Shown: positions 1 through 5,327 of the stretch, in pieces
How the letters are laid out: the number at the start of each line of letters is the position of its first letter
Position numbering within the stretch: position 1 is the stretch's first letter
Assembly: GCA_028276215.1 (NCBI GenBank)
Contig: JAPYWT010000127.1
Coordinates: forward strand, 1-7,024
Source: Thermoflexus sp.
GTDB taxonomy: Bacteria > Chloroflexota > Anaerolineae > B4-G1 > DUEL01
Reading direction: 5' to 3'
DNA length: 7,024 nt
The notes under the pieces: generated by a model
What the model was told of the DNA's origin: nothing
The model's input: the letters and a program-made list of their open reading frames with translations, nothing else
Database searches by the model: none
Position numbers and translations under genes: made by a program

Positions 1-98
1 TCCACCGCTTGGCGGAAGGCACGGTTCGCCACGGCGGCGGGCCGGAAATCCGGGTCCAGCGGCGCAGCGACGTTCGGCGGGACGGTGAAAAATTGCAT
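1..98 (-). CDS. Start of an unidentified gene, co-directional with the ROK repressor (partial)
   Basis: An open frame begins with ATG at 98 (minus strand) and runs off the window edge after 32 codons. The visible N-terminus reads MQFFTVPPNVAAPLDPDF and then continues with Arg/Ala-rich residues. It has no signal peptide, membrane segment or motif that I recognise, so I give no function. The gene is supported by an excellent Shine-Dalgarno, AGGAGG, four bases before the ATG, and by its position 25 bp after the stop of the ROK regulator on the same strand, which suggests co-transcription from the regulator's promoter. By family habit, genes next to ROK repressors often encode sugar transport or catabolic enzymes. 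That is inference only, since too little protein is visible to test it. Confidence 0.7.
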   Translation of the reverse strand, partial: MQFFTVPPNVAAPLDPDFRPAAVANRAFRQAV

Positions 99-102
99 CG
101 GA

Positions 103-108
103 CCTCCT
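103..108 (-). promoter_or_regulatory. Strong ribosome binding site for the partial minus-strand gene
   Basis: AGGAGG on the minus strand, followed by TCCG and then ATG at 98. A near-perfect anti-16S match with a short 4-nt spacer fixes the start of the partial gene and argues that it is a real coding region. Confidence 0.7.
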
Positions 109-123
109 GAAGAAGATTTCTCT

Positions 124-1371
124 TTACATTCTCAGCAGCGAGAACAGCCCCAGACGGCGGGCCAGGACCAGCGCGGAGGCGCCCAGGATGACCAGTTCAT
201 CGGAGTCAAGGGGAGAGAGGTCCACCTGGACCTCCCCGGCGACCCGTTCCAGGGCGCGGGCGCGCGCTTCCTGGCGGACAACCTCCAGCAGCGGTTCCCC
301 GAAGCGGGTGATGCTGCCGGCCAGCACCACGTGCCGGATGCCCAGCACGCTGACCAGCGTGGCGACGCCGAACCCCAGGTAGCGCCCCATCTGCAGGACC
401 ATCTGGCGCGTCGCCTCATCCCCGGCCTGGAAGGCCTCCAGGACGGCGTCCAGGGAAATCTGGTCGGGTGTGTCGGCCCACCGGTGGAGCAGGGAATCGG
501 GGCGTCCCTGGGCAATCGCGGCCGCCTGGCGCAGGAGGGCACGGGTGCTGACCACCGTCTCCAGACAACCGGTATGGCCGCACCGGCAGGGCTCCCCTCC
601 GTCCACCACCCGCAGGTGGCCGATCTCCCCGGCGCCGAAGGAATCACCGGAGAGAAGCCGCCCACTGAGGACGATGCCCACCCCCAGGCCCCGTTCCACC
701 TTGACGACGGCCAGGCTTTCCGCGTCCCGCTCCCGCCCGAAGTAGTACTCGGCCAGGGCGGCGGCGTGGGAATCGTTGGCCACGTAGACCGGCAGATGAT
801 ACCGCTGTTCCAGCAGCGCGCGCAGGGGCAGGTCCCGCCAGTCCAGGTTGACGGCCTGGTAGACAATCCCTCGCACGGCATCCACCAGCCCCGGCGTGCC
901 GATGCCGATGCCCAGGAGCGGGCGGTCGGCCTGGGCGATGAGTTGGTCTATGGCCTCCCGGACCAGTTCCAGGGCCCGGTCGCCATCCCGGCTGAGCAGG
1001 GGGAGGCTGATCTGGTGGCGGACCTGGCCGCGCAGGTTGACCAGTGCGCCCCGGAAGGCGTCGCTGGCCAGGTCCAGCCCGATGAGGTAGCGGGCATCGT
1101 CCACCAGGCCGAGGAGGATGGGGGGCTTGCCGCCGGAGGAGGGCCGTGTCCCCACCTCCTCCACCAGGCCCTGCTGGATCAATTCGGCGACGACGTCGGA
1201 GACGGTGGTGCGGGTGAGGCGGGTGGCGCGGGCGATGTCGGCCCGGCTGAGGGGCCCGTGCTCGTAGATGGTGCGCAGCACCAGGCGGGTGTTGTGGGCC
1301 CGCGCCTGCTGACGGGTGGCCTTAGGCCAGCGAGGGATGGCGGCACGGATAGAGGTTTCGTCTGTCGTCAT
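124..1371 (-). CDS. ROK-family transcriptional repressor (NagC/XylR type)
   Basis: Predicted sugar-responsive DNA-binding repressor of 415 residues, a normal length for ROK regulators. Residues about 26-73 form a winged helix-turn-helix (HNTRLVLRTIYEHGPLSRAD, then RLTRTTVSDVVAELIQQGLV). The ROK domain follows: GIGIGTPG at 154-161, the sugar-binding ND pair at 199-200 in NDSHAAALAE, GEIGH at 248-252, and the ROK zinc motif CRCGHTGCLE with Cys262, Cys264, Cys269 and Glu271. The kinase phosphate loop (DxGGT) is replaced by DLASD, so this is a regulator rather than a sugar kinase. I prefer the ATG at 1371; an in-frame TTG at 1383 would add four residues but has no Shine-Dalgarno. The ligand cannot be read from sequence. 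It is transcribed from the consensus promoter at 1448-1476 and is probably autoregulated. A 433-codon antisense frame across it is a GC-driven shadow. Confidence 0.93.
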   Translation of the reverse strand: MTTDETSIRAAIPRWPKATRQQARAHNTRLVLRTIYEHGPLSRADIARATRLTRTTVSDVVAELIQQGLVEEVGTRPSSGGKPPILLGLVDDARYLIGLDLASDAFRGALVNLRGQVRHQISLPLLSRDGDRALELVREAIDQLIAQADRPLLGIGIGTPGLVDAVRGIVYQAVNLDWRDLPLRALLEQRYHLPVYVANDSHAAALAEYYFGRERDAESLAVVKVERGLGVGIVLSGRLLSGDSFGAGEIGHLRVVDGGEPCRCGHTGCLETVVSTRALLRQAAAIAQGRPDSLLHRWADTPDQISLDAVLEAFQAGDEATRQMVLQMGRYLGFGVATLVSVLGIRHVVLAGSITRFGEPLLEVVRQEARARALERVAGEVQVDLSPLDSDELVILGASALVLARRLGLFSLLRM

Positions 1372-1380
1372 TTGAAAATC

Positions 1381-1395
1381 CAATAGACTTACAAA
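1381..1395 (-). promoter_or_regulatory. Candidate ROK operator, proximal copy
   Basis: The minus strand reads TTTGTAAGTCTATTG, ending about ten bases before the repressor's ATG. Its first nine bases match the word that overlaps the -35 box at 1475-1489, and 13 of 15 match overall. A second binding site for the repressor, just ahead of its own coding region, is a plausible reading. This copy is only a half-palindrome, so binding would be weaker or need the other site. Confidence 0.4.
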
Positions 1396-1447
1396 AAGAG
1401 CGGGTCAGGGGATAAGAACGACATTCTGGCGAGATTGTCCGGGGTAT

Positions 1448-1476
1448 ATTATACCACAACCTGTTTAGTTTGTCAA
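1448..1476 (-). promoter_or_regulatory. Consensus sigma-70-type promoter of the ROK repressor gene
   Basis: On the minus strand TTGACA (1471-1476) and TATAAT (1448-1453) are separated by exactly 17 bp: a perfect match to the housekeeping-sigma consensus in boxes and spacing. Transcription should begin near 1441, giving a leader of about 70 nt. So strong a promoter usually needs a repressor to hold it down, and the candidate operator overlaps the -35 box. Confidence 0.88.
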
Positions 1477-1490
1477 GTATACTTACAAAT
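1470..1490 (-). promoter_or_regulatory. Candidate ROK operator overlapping the -35 box
   Basis: A perfect 10-bp palindrome, AAGTATACTT, is flanked by TTTGT on one side and ACAAA on the other, with one extra base on the -35 side, giving an imperfect inverted repeat of about 21 bp. It overlaps TTGACA, so a protein bound here would block RNA polymerase. AT-rich palindromes at the -35 or -10 region are typical of NagC/XylR-type ROK repressors. That this particular repressor binds here is inferred from the adjacent gene and the second copy at 1381-1395. Confidence 0.5.
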
Positions 1491-1735
1491 GGGTGTGTCC
1501 CAAAATCGTCGGGAGCCCGGTGGGCCAGGCCGTAAACGGCCTGGCTGAGGAAGTACCGGGCGCTGGAAGCGCCCTCTCCCTGTTGTAGGACAACTGCAAG
1601 CAGTTGTCCTACAAACGGAACACGGGTTGCCCAGGTGGAAAGGGGCGCTTTAGCGCCTCATCTTTGCCTGAGCCGGGCCGTTTACGGCCAGGCGAAAAGG
1701 CCAGCGGCCCAGCCCGACAAAACCGGGACACACCC
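1491..1735. repeat. Mirror-arranged palindromic element with 11-bp terminal inverted repeats
   Basis: GGGTGTGTCCC (1491-1501) and its exact complement GGGACACACCC (1725-1735) bound a non-coding segment containing five hairpins. H1 at 1524-1545 has a perfect 10-bp stem around GGCCGT-AA-ACGGCC. H2 at 1558-1574 is GGGCGCT-GGA-AGCGCCC. H3 at 1583-1614 has a perfect 15-bp stem. H4 at 1642-1659 is centred on GGCGCT-TT-AGCGCC. H5 at 1672-1693 is centred on GGCCGT-TT-ACGGCC. The order H1-H2-H3-H4-H5 is nearly mirror-symmetric, with H1/H5 and H2/H4 sharing stem sequences. Short open frames crossing it encode nothing recognisable. It could be a non-autonomous (MITE-like) element or a structured element between divergent transcription units. 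No run of T follows the stems, so it does not look like an intrinsic terminator. Confidence 0.8.
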
Positions 1736-1883
1736 TACAAAGTTGCGTGTTTTAACGGCACGGGTTTTTTGCAGCCTGGCCATTCTAATCTTTTTTCAAG
1801 GTATCCATCACCAAACTCTGACAATTTATGGGTAATATAAAAGCACGAAGGAATCACAGAGGGTCTCTGGCAGGAGGGGAAAT
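1736..1883 (+). other. Leader region upstream of the glycan cluster, no clear promoter
   Basis: This 148-bp stretch is more AT-rich than its surroundings and must contain or pass on transcription for the plus-strand cluster. The best -10-like words are TAATAT at 1833-1838 and the overlapping TATAAA at 1836-1841, but neither has a convincing -35 box at 16-18 bp. A T-run at 1765-1770 follows only a very weak potential stem. I find no riboswitch or small gene that I can support. The segment ends in the Shine-Dalgarno of the sugar transferase. Confidence 0.35.
1872..1877 (+). promoter_or_regulatory. Ribosome binding site that fixes a TTG start
   Basis: AGGAGG (extended by GG) lies six bases before TTG at 1884. 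No in-frame ATG with a comparable site precedes the conserved membrane region, so this site is the main argument for the TTG start of the sugar transferase. Confidence 0.65.
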
Positions 1884-3371
1884 TTGGAGGCTGTTTGCCA
1901 GGAAAGTTCGGTCGTGCCAGGTAAACGTATCGGGGGAAAGACGGCGCAGACGTTACGTCATCTTCCCGTCGGACTGGCTGTGGCACCGCTGCCGCTACTG
2001 GATGCAGCAGGTATCGGGCTCAGCCTTTGGGGAGCCTATTACCTGCGGTTCCGGGTCCTCCCTTACCATAACCCGGTCTCGCCAGGTTTGTATTTTTACC
2101 TGACCCTCCTGGCTATTCCCACATGGCTGGTCATCTTCGCTCTCTACCGGCTGTATGATCGCGAAAATCTCTTCGGCGGCTTGCAGGAATATGCCGGTGT
2201 CGTCAATGCCTGCACGGTCGGGCTGGTGGGAATTATCCTCTACGGGTTTCTGGATCGGCAGGGGACTGAGGAGATTTCTCGCGGCTGGCTGGCGCTGGTC
2301 TGGGGGCTTTCCGTCATCACCATCGGGACAACTCGCTTCCTGTACCGGCGTCTCATCTACCGCCTGCGGCGACGGGGGCTGTTCACCCGCCGGGTGCTCA
2401 TCGTGGGGACCAACGATGAGGGGCGCTATGTCGCCGAACAGTTGCGGGCAGCACCTCAGGCCGGGATGGAGATCGTGGGCTTTCTGGACCCTCGGGAGTC
2501 TGCTGATCCCCCCGTAGAGGGCTTGCCGGTTTGGCGGGGTCTGAACGCGCTGGGAGAACTGGTCCGGCAACAGGGAATAGAAGAGGTCATCGTTGTCCCC
2601 ACCGCCCTGCGGCGGGAGGAATTGCTGGAACTGTACCGGGATTGGGGTAAGGAGAAGTGCCTGCGCATTCGCCTCTCCTCGGGCCTCTACGAACTATTCA
2701 CCACTGGCGTCCAGGTGCAGGAGGTGGGATTTGTCCCCCTGGTCAGCCTGAACCGGACCCGCATCACCGGTATGGATGCCCTGATGAAGGCAGTGCTGGA
2801 CTACGTTGGCGCGACGCTCCTGCTGGTCCTGCTCTCCCCGCTTTTTCTTTTTATTGCGCTCTCCATCCGGCTGGATTCACCGGGGCCGATTATCCACCGC
2901 CGACGCGTGGTGGGATTGAACGGGCGCGTCTTTGATGCTTACAAATTCCGCACGATGATTGTGGACGCTGATACCTATCTGGAAAATCACCCCGAATTGA
3001 AACGGGAGTGGGAAGAGACGGGGAAGATTCGCAATGACCCGCGCGTCACGCGGGTGGGGAAGTGGCTTCGTCGCACCAGTCTGGATGAGTTGCCCCAACT
3101 GGTCAACGTGCTGAAAGGACAGATGAGCCTGGTCGGGCCGCGGATGATCACTCCCGCCGAACTGGCCCGCTTCGGTCGCTGGCAGCACAATCTGCTTACC
3201 GTCAAACCCGGTCTCACCGGCCTCTGGCAGGTCAGCGGACGGGCCGACCTGTCGTATGAGGAGCGGGTGCGGCTGGATATGTACTATATCCGCAACTACA
3301 CCATCTGGCTGGATTTGCGGCTCCTGCTGCACACTGTCCGGGTGGTGCTCCAGGGAAAAGGAGCCTATTGA
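1884..3371 (+). CDS. Polyprenyl-phosphate sugar-1-phosphate transferase (glycan-initiating enzyme)
   Basis: Integral membrane enzyme that moves a sugar 1-phosphate from its nucleotide carrier to undecaprenyl phosphate, the first step of exopolysaccharide or O-antigen-like assembly. At 495 residues it has the usual length of the long WbaP/EpsE/CpsE-type proteins. Hydrophobic segments near 33-57, 67-90, 105-123 and 134-152 form the N-terminal bundle. A nucleotide-fold domain begins at VLIVGTNDEG (171-180). A further membrane segment (about 304-328) leads into the catalytic domain at 298-490, with KFRTM at 354-358, RTSLDELPQL at 397-406, SLVGPRM at 415-421 and KPGLTGLWQVSGR at 441-453, the family hallmarks. 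It starts at TTG with a strong AGGAGG six bases upstream. The kinase gene follows after 20 bp, so it probably heads the operon. The sugar transferred (glucose, galactose or other) cannot be told from sequence. Confidence 0.93.
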   Translation: MEAVCQESSVVPGKRIGGKTAQTLRHLPVGLAVAPLPLLDAAGIGLSLWGAYYLRFRVLPYHNPVSPGLYFYLTLLAIPTWLVIFALYRLYDRENLFGGLQEYAGVVNACTVGLVGIILYGFLDRQGTEEISRGWLALVWGLSVITIGTTRFLYRRLIYRLRRRGLFTRRVLIVGTNDEGRYVAEQLRAAPQAGMEIVGFLDPRESADPPVEGLPVWRGLNALGELVRQQGIEEVIVVPTALRREELLELYRDWGKEKCLRIRLSSGLYELFTTGVQVQEVGFVPLVSLNRTRITGMDALMKAVLDYVGATLLLVLLSPLFLFIALSIRLDSPGPIIHRRRVVGLNGRVFDAYKFRTMIVDADTYLENHPELKREWEETGKIRNDPRVTRVGKWLRRTSLDELPQLVNVLKGQMSLVGPRMITPAELARFGRWQHNLLTVKPGLTGLWQVSGRADLSYEERVRLDMYYIRNYTIWLDLRLLLHTVRVVLQGKGAY

Positions 3372-3381
3372 TGAGCCCCAG

Positions 3382-3387
3382 AGGAGG
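3382..3387 (+). promoter_or_regulatory. Ribosome binding site that decides the kinase start
   Basis: AGGAGG (preceded by G, so GAGGAGG at 3381-3387) lies four bases before ATG at 3392. It favours this start over the upstream in-frame TTG at 3368 and ATG at 3371, which overlap or abut the preceding stop and have no such site. Confidence 0.7.
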
Positions 3388-3391
3388 CACA

Positions 3392-4486
3392 ATGTTACTC
3401 ATCGCCCGAGCGCCGGTCCGGATCAGTTTCGGCGGCGGGGGAACGGACATTCCGGCCTACTACGAGCGATACGGCGGGATGGTCGTCAGCACGGCCATCA
3501 ATTACTACGTCTACACCATTCTGACACCGGGCCAGCCAGATGGAGTGCAGATTTTCTCCGCCGACTATCGCTCTTTCACCCGACGCCCGATCTGCGAGGA
3601 CCTGATCTGGAACGGTGACCTGAGTCTGCCAAAGGCCATCGTCTACTACTTCAACATTCGGGACGGGTTGACCATTTTCCTGGCCTCCCAGGTCCCGCCG
3701 GGCACGGGTCTGGGCTCATCGGGAAGTGTGGCGGTCTCCATGATCAAGGCCCTGGCCTTCTGGTGCGGGCTGGACCTGGGCCCCCGGGAGGTCGCCGAAC
3801 TGGCCTGCTTCATTGAGATCAACAAGTTGGGCATGCCGGTGGGCAAGCAGGACCAGTACGCGGCGGCCTTCGGAGGGCTGAACTGTTTCACGTTCCTCCG
3901 GGACGAGGTGCGGGTGGAACCGTTGCGGATGCCTCCCCAGGCCCGCCAGGAACTGGAACAGGGGTTGATGCTGTTCTTCACGGGCATTTCCCGCCAGTCC
4001 TCCACCATTCTGAAGCGACAGCAGGAAGCCAGCCGGAAGGGAGACCGGGAGACCATTCGCCGTCTGACGGCGATCAAGGAACTGGGACAGGAAATCCGGC
4101 GCGCGTTGGAAAACGGGGACCTGTGGACGTTTGGGGAACTCCTGCACCGCTCCTGGCTGGAGAAGCGCCAGGTGGCGGAGGGAATCACCAACCCCGAATT
4201 GGACCGCTGCTACGAGGTGGCCCGCGAGGCGGGGGCGCTGGGAGGGAAGGTGACCGGTGCCGGAGGCGGCGGCTTCCTGATGCTCTTCTGTCCGCCGGCC
4301 CGCCAGGCCGACGTCACCGAAGCGCTGACCGCCCTCGGCCTCCAGCGGCGCCCCTTCGCCTTTGAGGATGAAGGCGTCCAGATTCTGCAGGGAATCCCGT
4401 GGACCCGTTCCTCGCCCCGGTATCCCTTCGGGGTGCTTCCCCCGTCCGTAAGCACTGAGGCTGGCGTCGCCTCGGTGACCATATGA
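3392..4486 (+). CDS. hddA: GHMP-family sugar kinase, probable D-glycero-alpha-D-manno-heptose-7-phosphate kinase
   Basis: Predicted cytoplasmic kinase that phosphorylates C1 of D-glycero-D-manno-heptose 7-phosphate with ATP, giving the 1,7-bisphosphate. All three GHMP motifs are visible: RAPVRISFGGGGTD at residues 6-19, the ATP loop PPGTGLGSSGS at 102-112, and KVTGAGGGGF at 286-295. GKQDQYAAAFGG in mid-protein is also typical of HddA-like kinases. The start at ATG 3392 gives 364 residues beginning MLLIARAP, the usual family opening. Heptose specificity is inferred from the HddA-like N-terminus and from the neighbouring isomerase and phosphatase; other GHMP sugar kinases share the same motifs. 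After about residue 332 comes an extra tail of about 32 residues that looks unconserved, and its DNA contains an inverted repeat (4453-4477). The next gene is separated by 196 bp containing a palindromic repeat. Confidence 0.85.
   Translation: MLLIARAPVRISFGGGGTDIPAYYERYGGMVVSTAINYYVYTILTPGQPDGVQIFSADYRSFTRRPICEDLIWNGDLSLPKAIVYYFNIRDGLTIFLASQVPPGTGLGSSGSVAVSMIKALAFWCGLDLGPREVAELACFIEINKLGMPVGKQDQYAAAFGGLNCFTFLRDEVRVEPLRMPPQARQELEQGLMLFFTGISRQSSTILKRQQEASRKGDRETIRRLTAIKELGQEIRRALENGDLWTFGELLHRSWLEKRQVAEGITNPELDRCYEVAREAGALGGKVTGAGGGGFLMLFCPPARQADVTEALTALGLQRRPFAFEDEGVQILQGIPWTRSSPRYPFGVLPPSVSTEAGVASVTI
4453..4477. repeat. Inverted repeat inside the 3' end of the kinase gene
   Basis: CACTGAGGC (4453-4461) and GCCTCGGTG (4469-4477) pair over 9 bp with one G-T wobble around a 7-nt loop. 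It lies 7 bp before the kinase stop codon and encodes part of the unconserved C-terminal tail. No T-run follows, so it is not a standard terminator. It may be an RNA hairpin at the 3' end of the message or a decayed palindromic unit. Confidence 0.45.
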
Positions 4487-4559
4487 TGGCCTTGCTGCAA
4501 CTACCTACCGGAGGGTCTCGGGGAAAGTGCCATAAAGCTGTTGGCGAAGGCATGCCCCC

Positions 4560-4607
4560 TGTAGCGCAGGCCGCCAGGCCTGCATGCAGGCTGACCGCCT
4601 GCGCCAC
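4560..4607. repeat. 52-bp palindromic repeat family, copy 1
   Basis: The outer arms GTAGCGCAGGC (4561-4571) and GCCTGCGCCAC (4597-4607) pair with one mismatch. Inside are GCAGGCC-GCCA-GGCCTGC (4566-4583) and GCAGGC-TGACC-GCCTGC (4586-4602). It is the same design as the copy at 6731-6782, with a shorter centre and a diverged right half. It lies in the gap between the kinase and isomerase genes. The rest of the 4487-4682 gap shows no promoter or terminator that I can support. Confidence 0.75.
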
Positions 4608-4670
4608 GTCAGCGGAGTTTCTGCGTACCCTGCGTCTCGGGTAAAACGACCTTTTTGCAGTGACTCGTAC

Positions 4671-4675
4671 AGGAG
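4671..4675 (+). promoter_or_regulatory. Ribosome binding site that decides the isomerase start
   Basis: AGGAG lies seven bases before GTG at 4683. It marks the GTG as the true start and shows that an in-frame ATG at 4584, inside the palindromic repeat, is not used. Confidence 0.65.
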
Positions 4676-4682
4676 CGATGAA

Positions 4683-5306
4683 GTGGAAGAGATCCGCCTA
4701 TATCTGACCGAAGTCCAGCAAGTTCTGAACCGGATTCCTCTGGAGGCGATGGAGGAAGCCATAGACGTCCTGCTCAGCGCGGCCTGCGTGGGAAGCACTG
4801 TCTTCACCCTGGGCAACGGGGGAAGCGCGGCGACGGCCTCCCACTTCGCCTGCGACCTGGCCAAAGGGACCATCACTCCGGGCGGCCCCCGCTTCCGGGT
4901 GATCGCGCTGACGGACAACGTCCCCCTCATCACCGCATGGAGCAACGACGTGGCCTACGAGGACATCTTCGCCGAGCAACTGAACAACCTGATGAGCCGG
5001 GGGGATGTGGTCGTCGCGTTCAGCGGCAGCGGCAACTCTCCCAACGTCCTGCGGGCAGTAACTTTGGCCCGCCAGCAAGGAGGGATCACTATCGGCTTCT
5101 CCGGATTTGAGGGGGGGCAGTTGAGCCGCATAGTAGACGTGCCCGTCGTCGTTCCCTGCCACTGTATGGAGCAGATTGAGGACGTCCATCTGGTCCTGTG
5201 CCATTTGATGTCCACTACACTCCGCCAGCGGCTGCAGCGGGTGGAACCGCCCATCTCTCTAAGCCTCTACCCGGCGTTTAACATTCCGGTCTCCAGATCG
5301 GTATAA
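4683..5306 (+). CDS. gmhA: SIS-domain phosphosugar isomerase, probable sedoheptulose-7-phosphate isomerase
   Basis: Predicted cytoplasmic enzyme converting D-sedoheptulose 7-phosphate to D-glycero-D-manno-heptose 7-phosphate, the first committed step of heptose synthesis. The SIS phosphate-binding motifs are LGNGGSAATASHF (43-55) and FSGSGNS (113-119), and the C-terminal helix carries EDVHLVLCH (166-174). Compared by eye with E. coli GmhA, the metal/catalytic set His61, Glu65, Gln172, His180 becomes His54, Asp58, Glu166, His174: both His are kept, Glu becomes Asp and Gln becomes Glu. The GTG start at 4683 gives 207 residues, near the usual 190-200, with AGGAG seven bases upstream. An in-frame ATG at 4584 would add 33 residues encoded by a palindromic repeat and spacer and is rejected. 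The kinase and phosphatase neighbours support the role. DiaA-like SIS proteins are less likely because the His residues remain. Confidence 0.86.
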   Translation: MEEIRLYLTEVQQVLNRIPLEAMEEAIDVLLSAACVGSTVFTLGNGGSAATASHFACDLAKGTITPGGPRFRVIALTDNVPLITAWSNDVAYEDIFAEQLNNLMSRGDVVVAFSGSGNSPNVLRAVTLARQQGGITIGFSGFEGGQLSRIVDVPVVVPCHCMEQIEDVHLVLCHLMSTTLRQRLQRVEPPISLSLYPAFNIPVSRSV

Positions 5307-5327
5307 CCCCTTTTTCAGGGAATCCCT

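Noticed and set aside
85..1386. Long plus-strand open frame (433 codons) antisense to the ROK repressor
   Set aside because: It mirrors the repressor codon for codon in GC-rich DNA, has a low-complexity Gly/Gln/Asp-rich product without domains, and the minus-strand frame has a clear HTH, the ROK motifs and a promoter.
1389..1424. Eleven-codon leader ORF in the repressor mRNA (ATG at 1424, stop at 1389, minus strand)
   Set aside because: It has no Shine-Dalgarno and no regulatory-codon pattern or attenuator stem; a frame this short is expected by chance.
1524..1693. Hairpins of the 1491-1735 element as intrinsic terminators
   Set aside because: None of the five stems is followed by the T-run that an intrinsic terminator needs on either strand.
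1491..1735. CRISPR array or tandem repeat
   Set aside because: The repeats are inverted and of different sequence, with no constant repeat-spacer period.
1810..1841. Promoter for the glycan cluster at TAATAT/TATAAA (1833-1841)
   Set aside because: The -10-like words have no -35 box at 16-18 bp and no properly spaced extended -10 TG; recorded only as a weak possibility in the leader entry.
1604..1986. Short open frames on both strands across the palindromic element and leader
   Set aside because: They read through hairpins, lack ribosome binding sites and encode nothing recognisable; the repeat structure explains the sequence.
3037..3057. Palindrome CCCGCGCGTCACGCGGG inside the sugar transferase gene
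   Set aside because: It encodes conserved family residues (NDPRVTRVGK) and arises from Arg/Val codon choice in GC-rich DNA.
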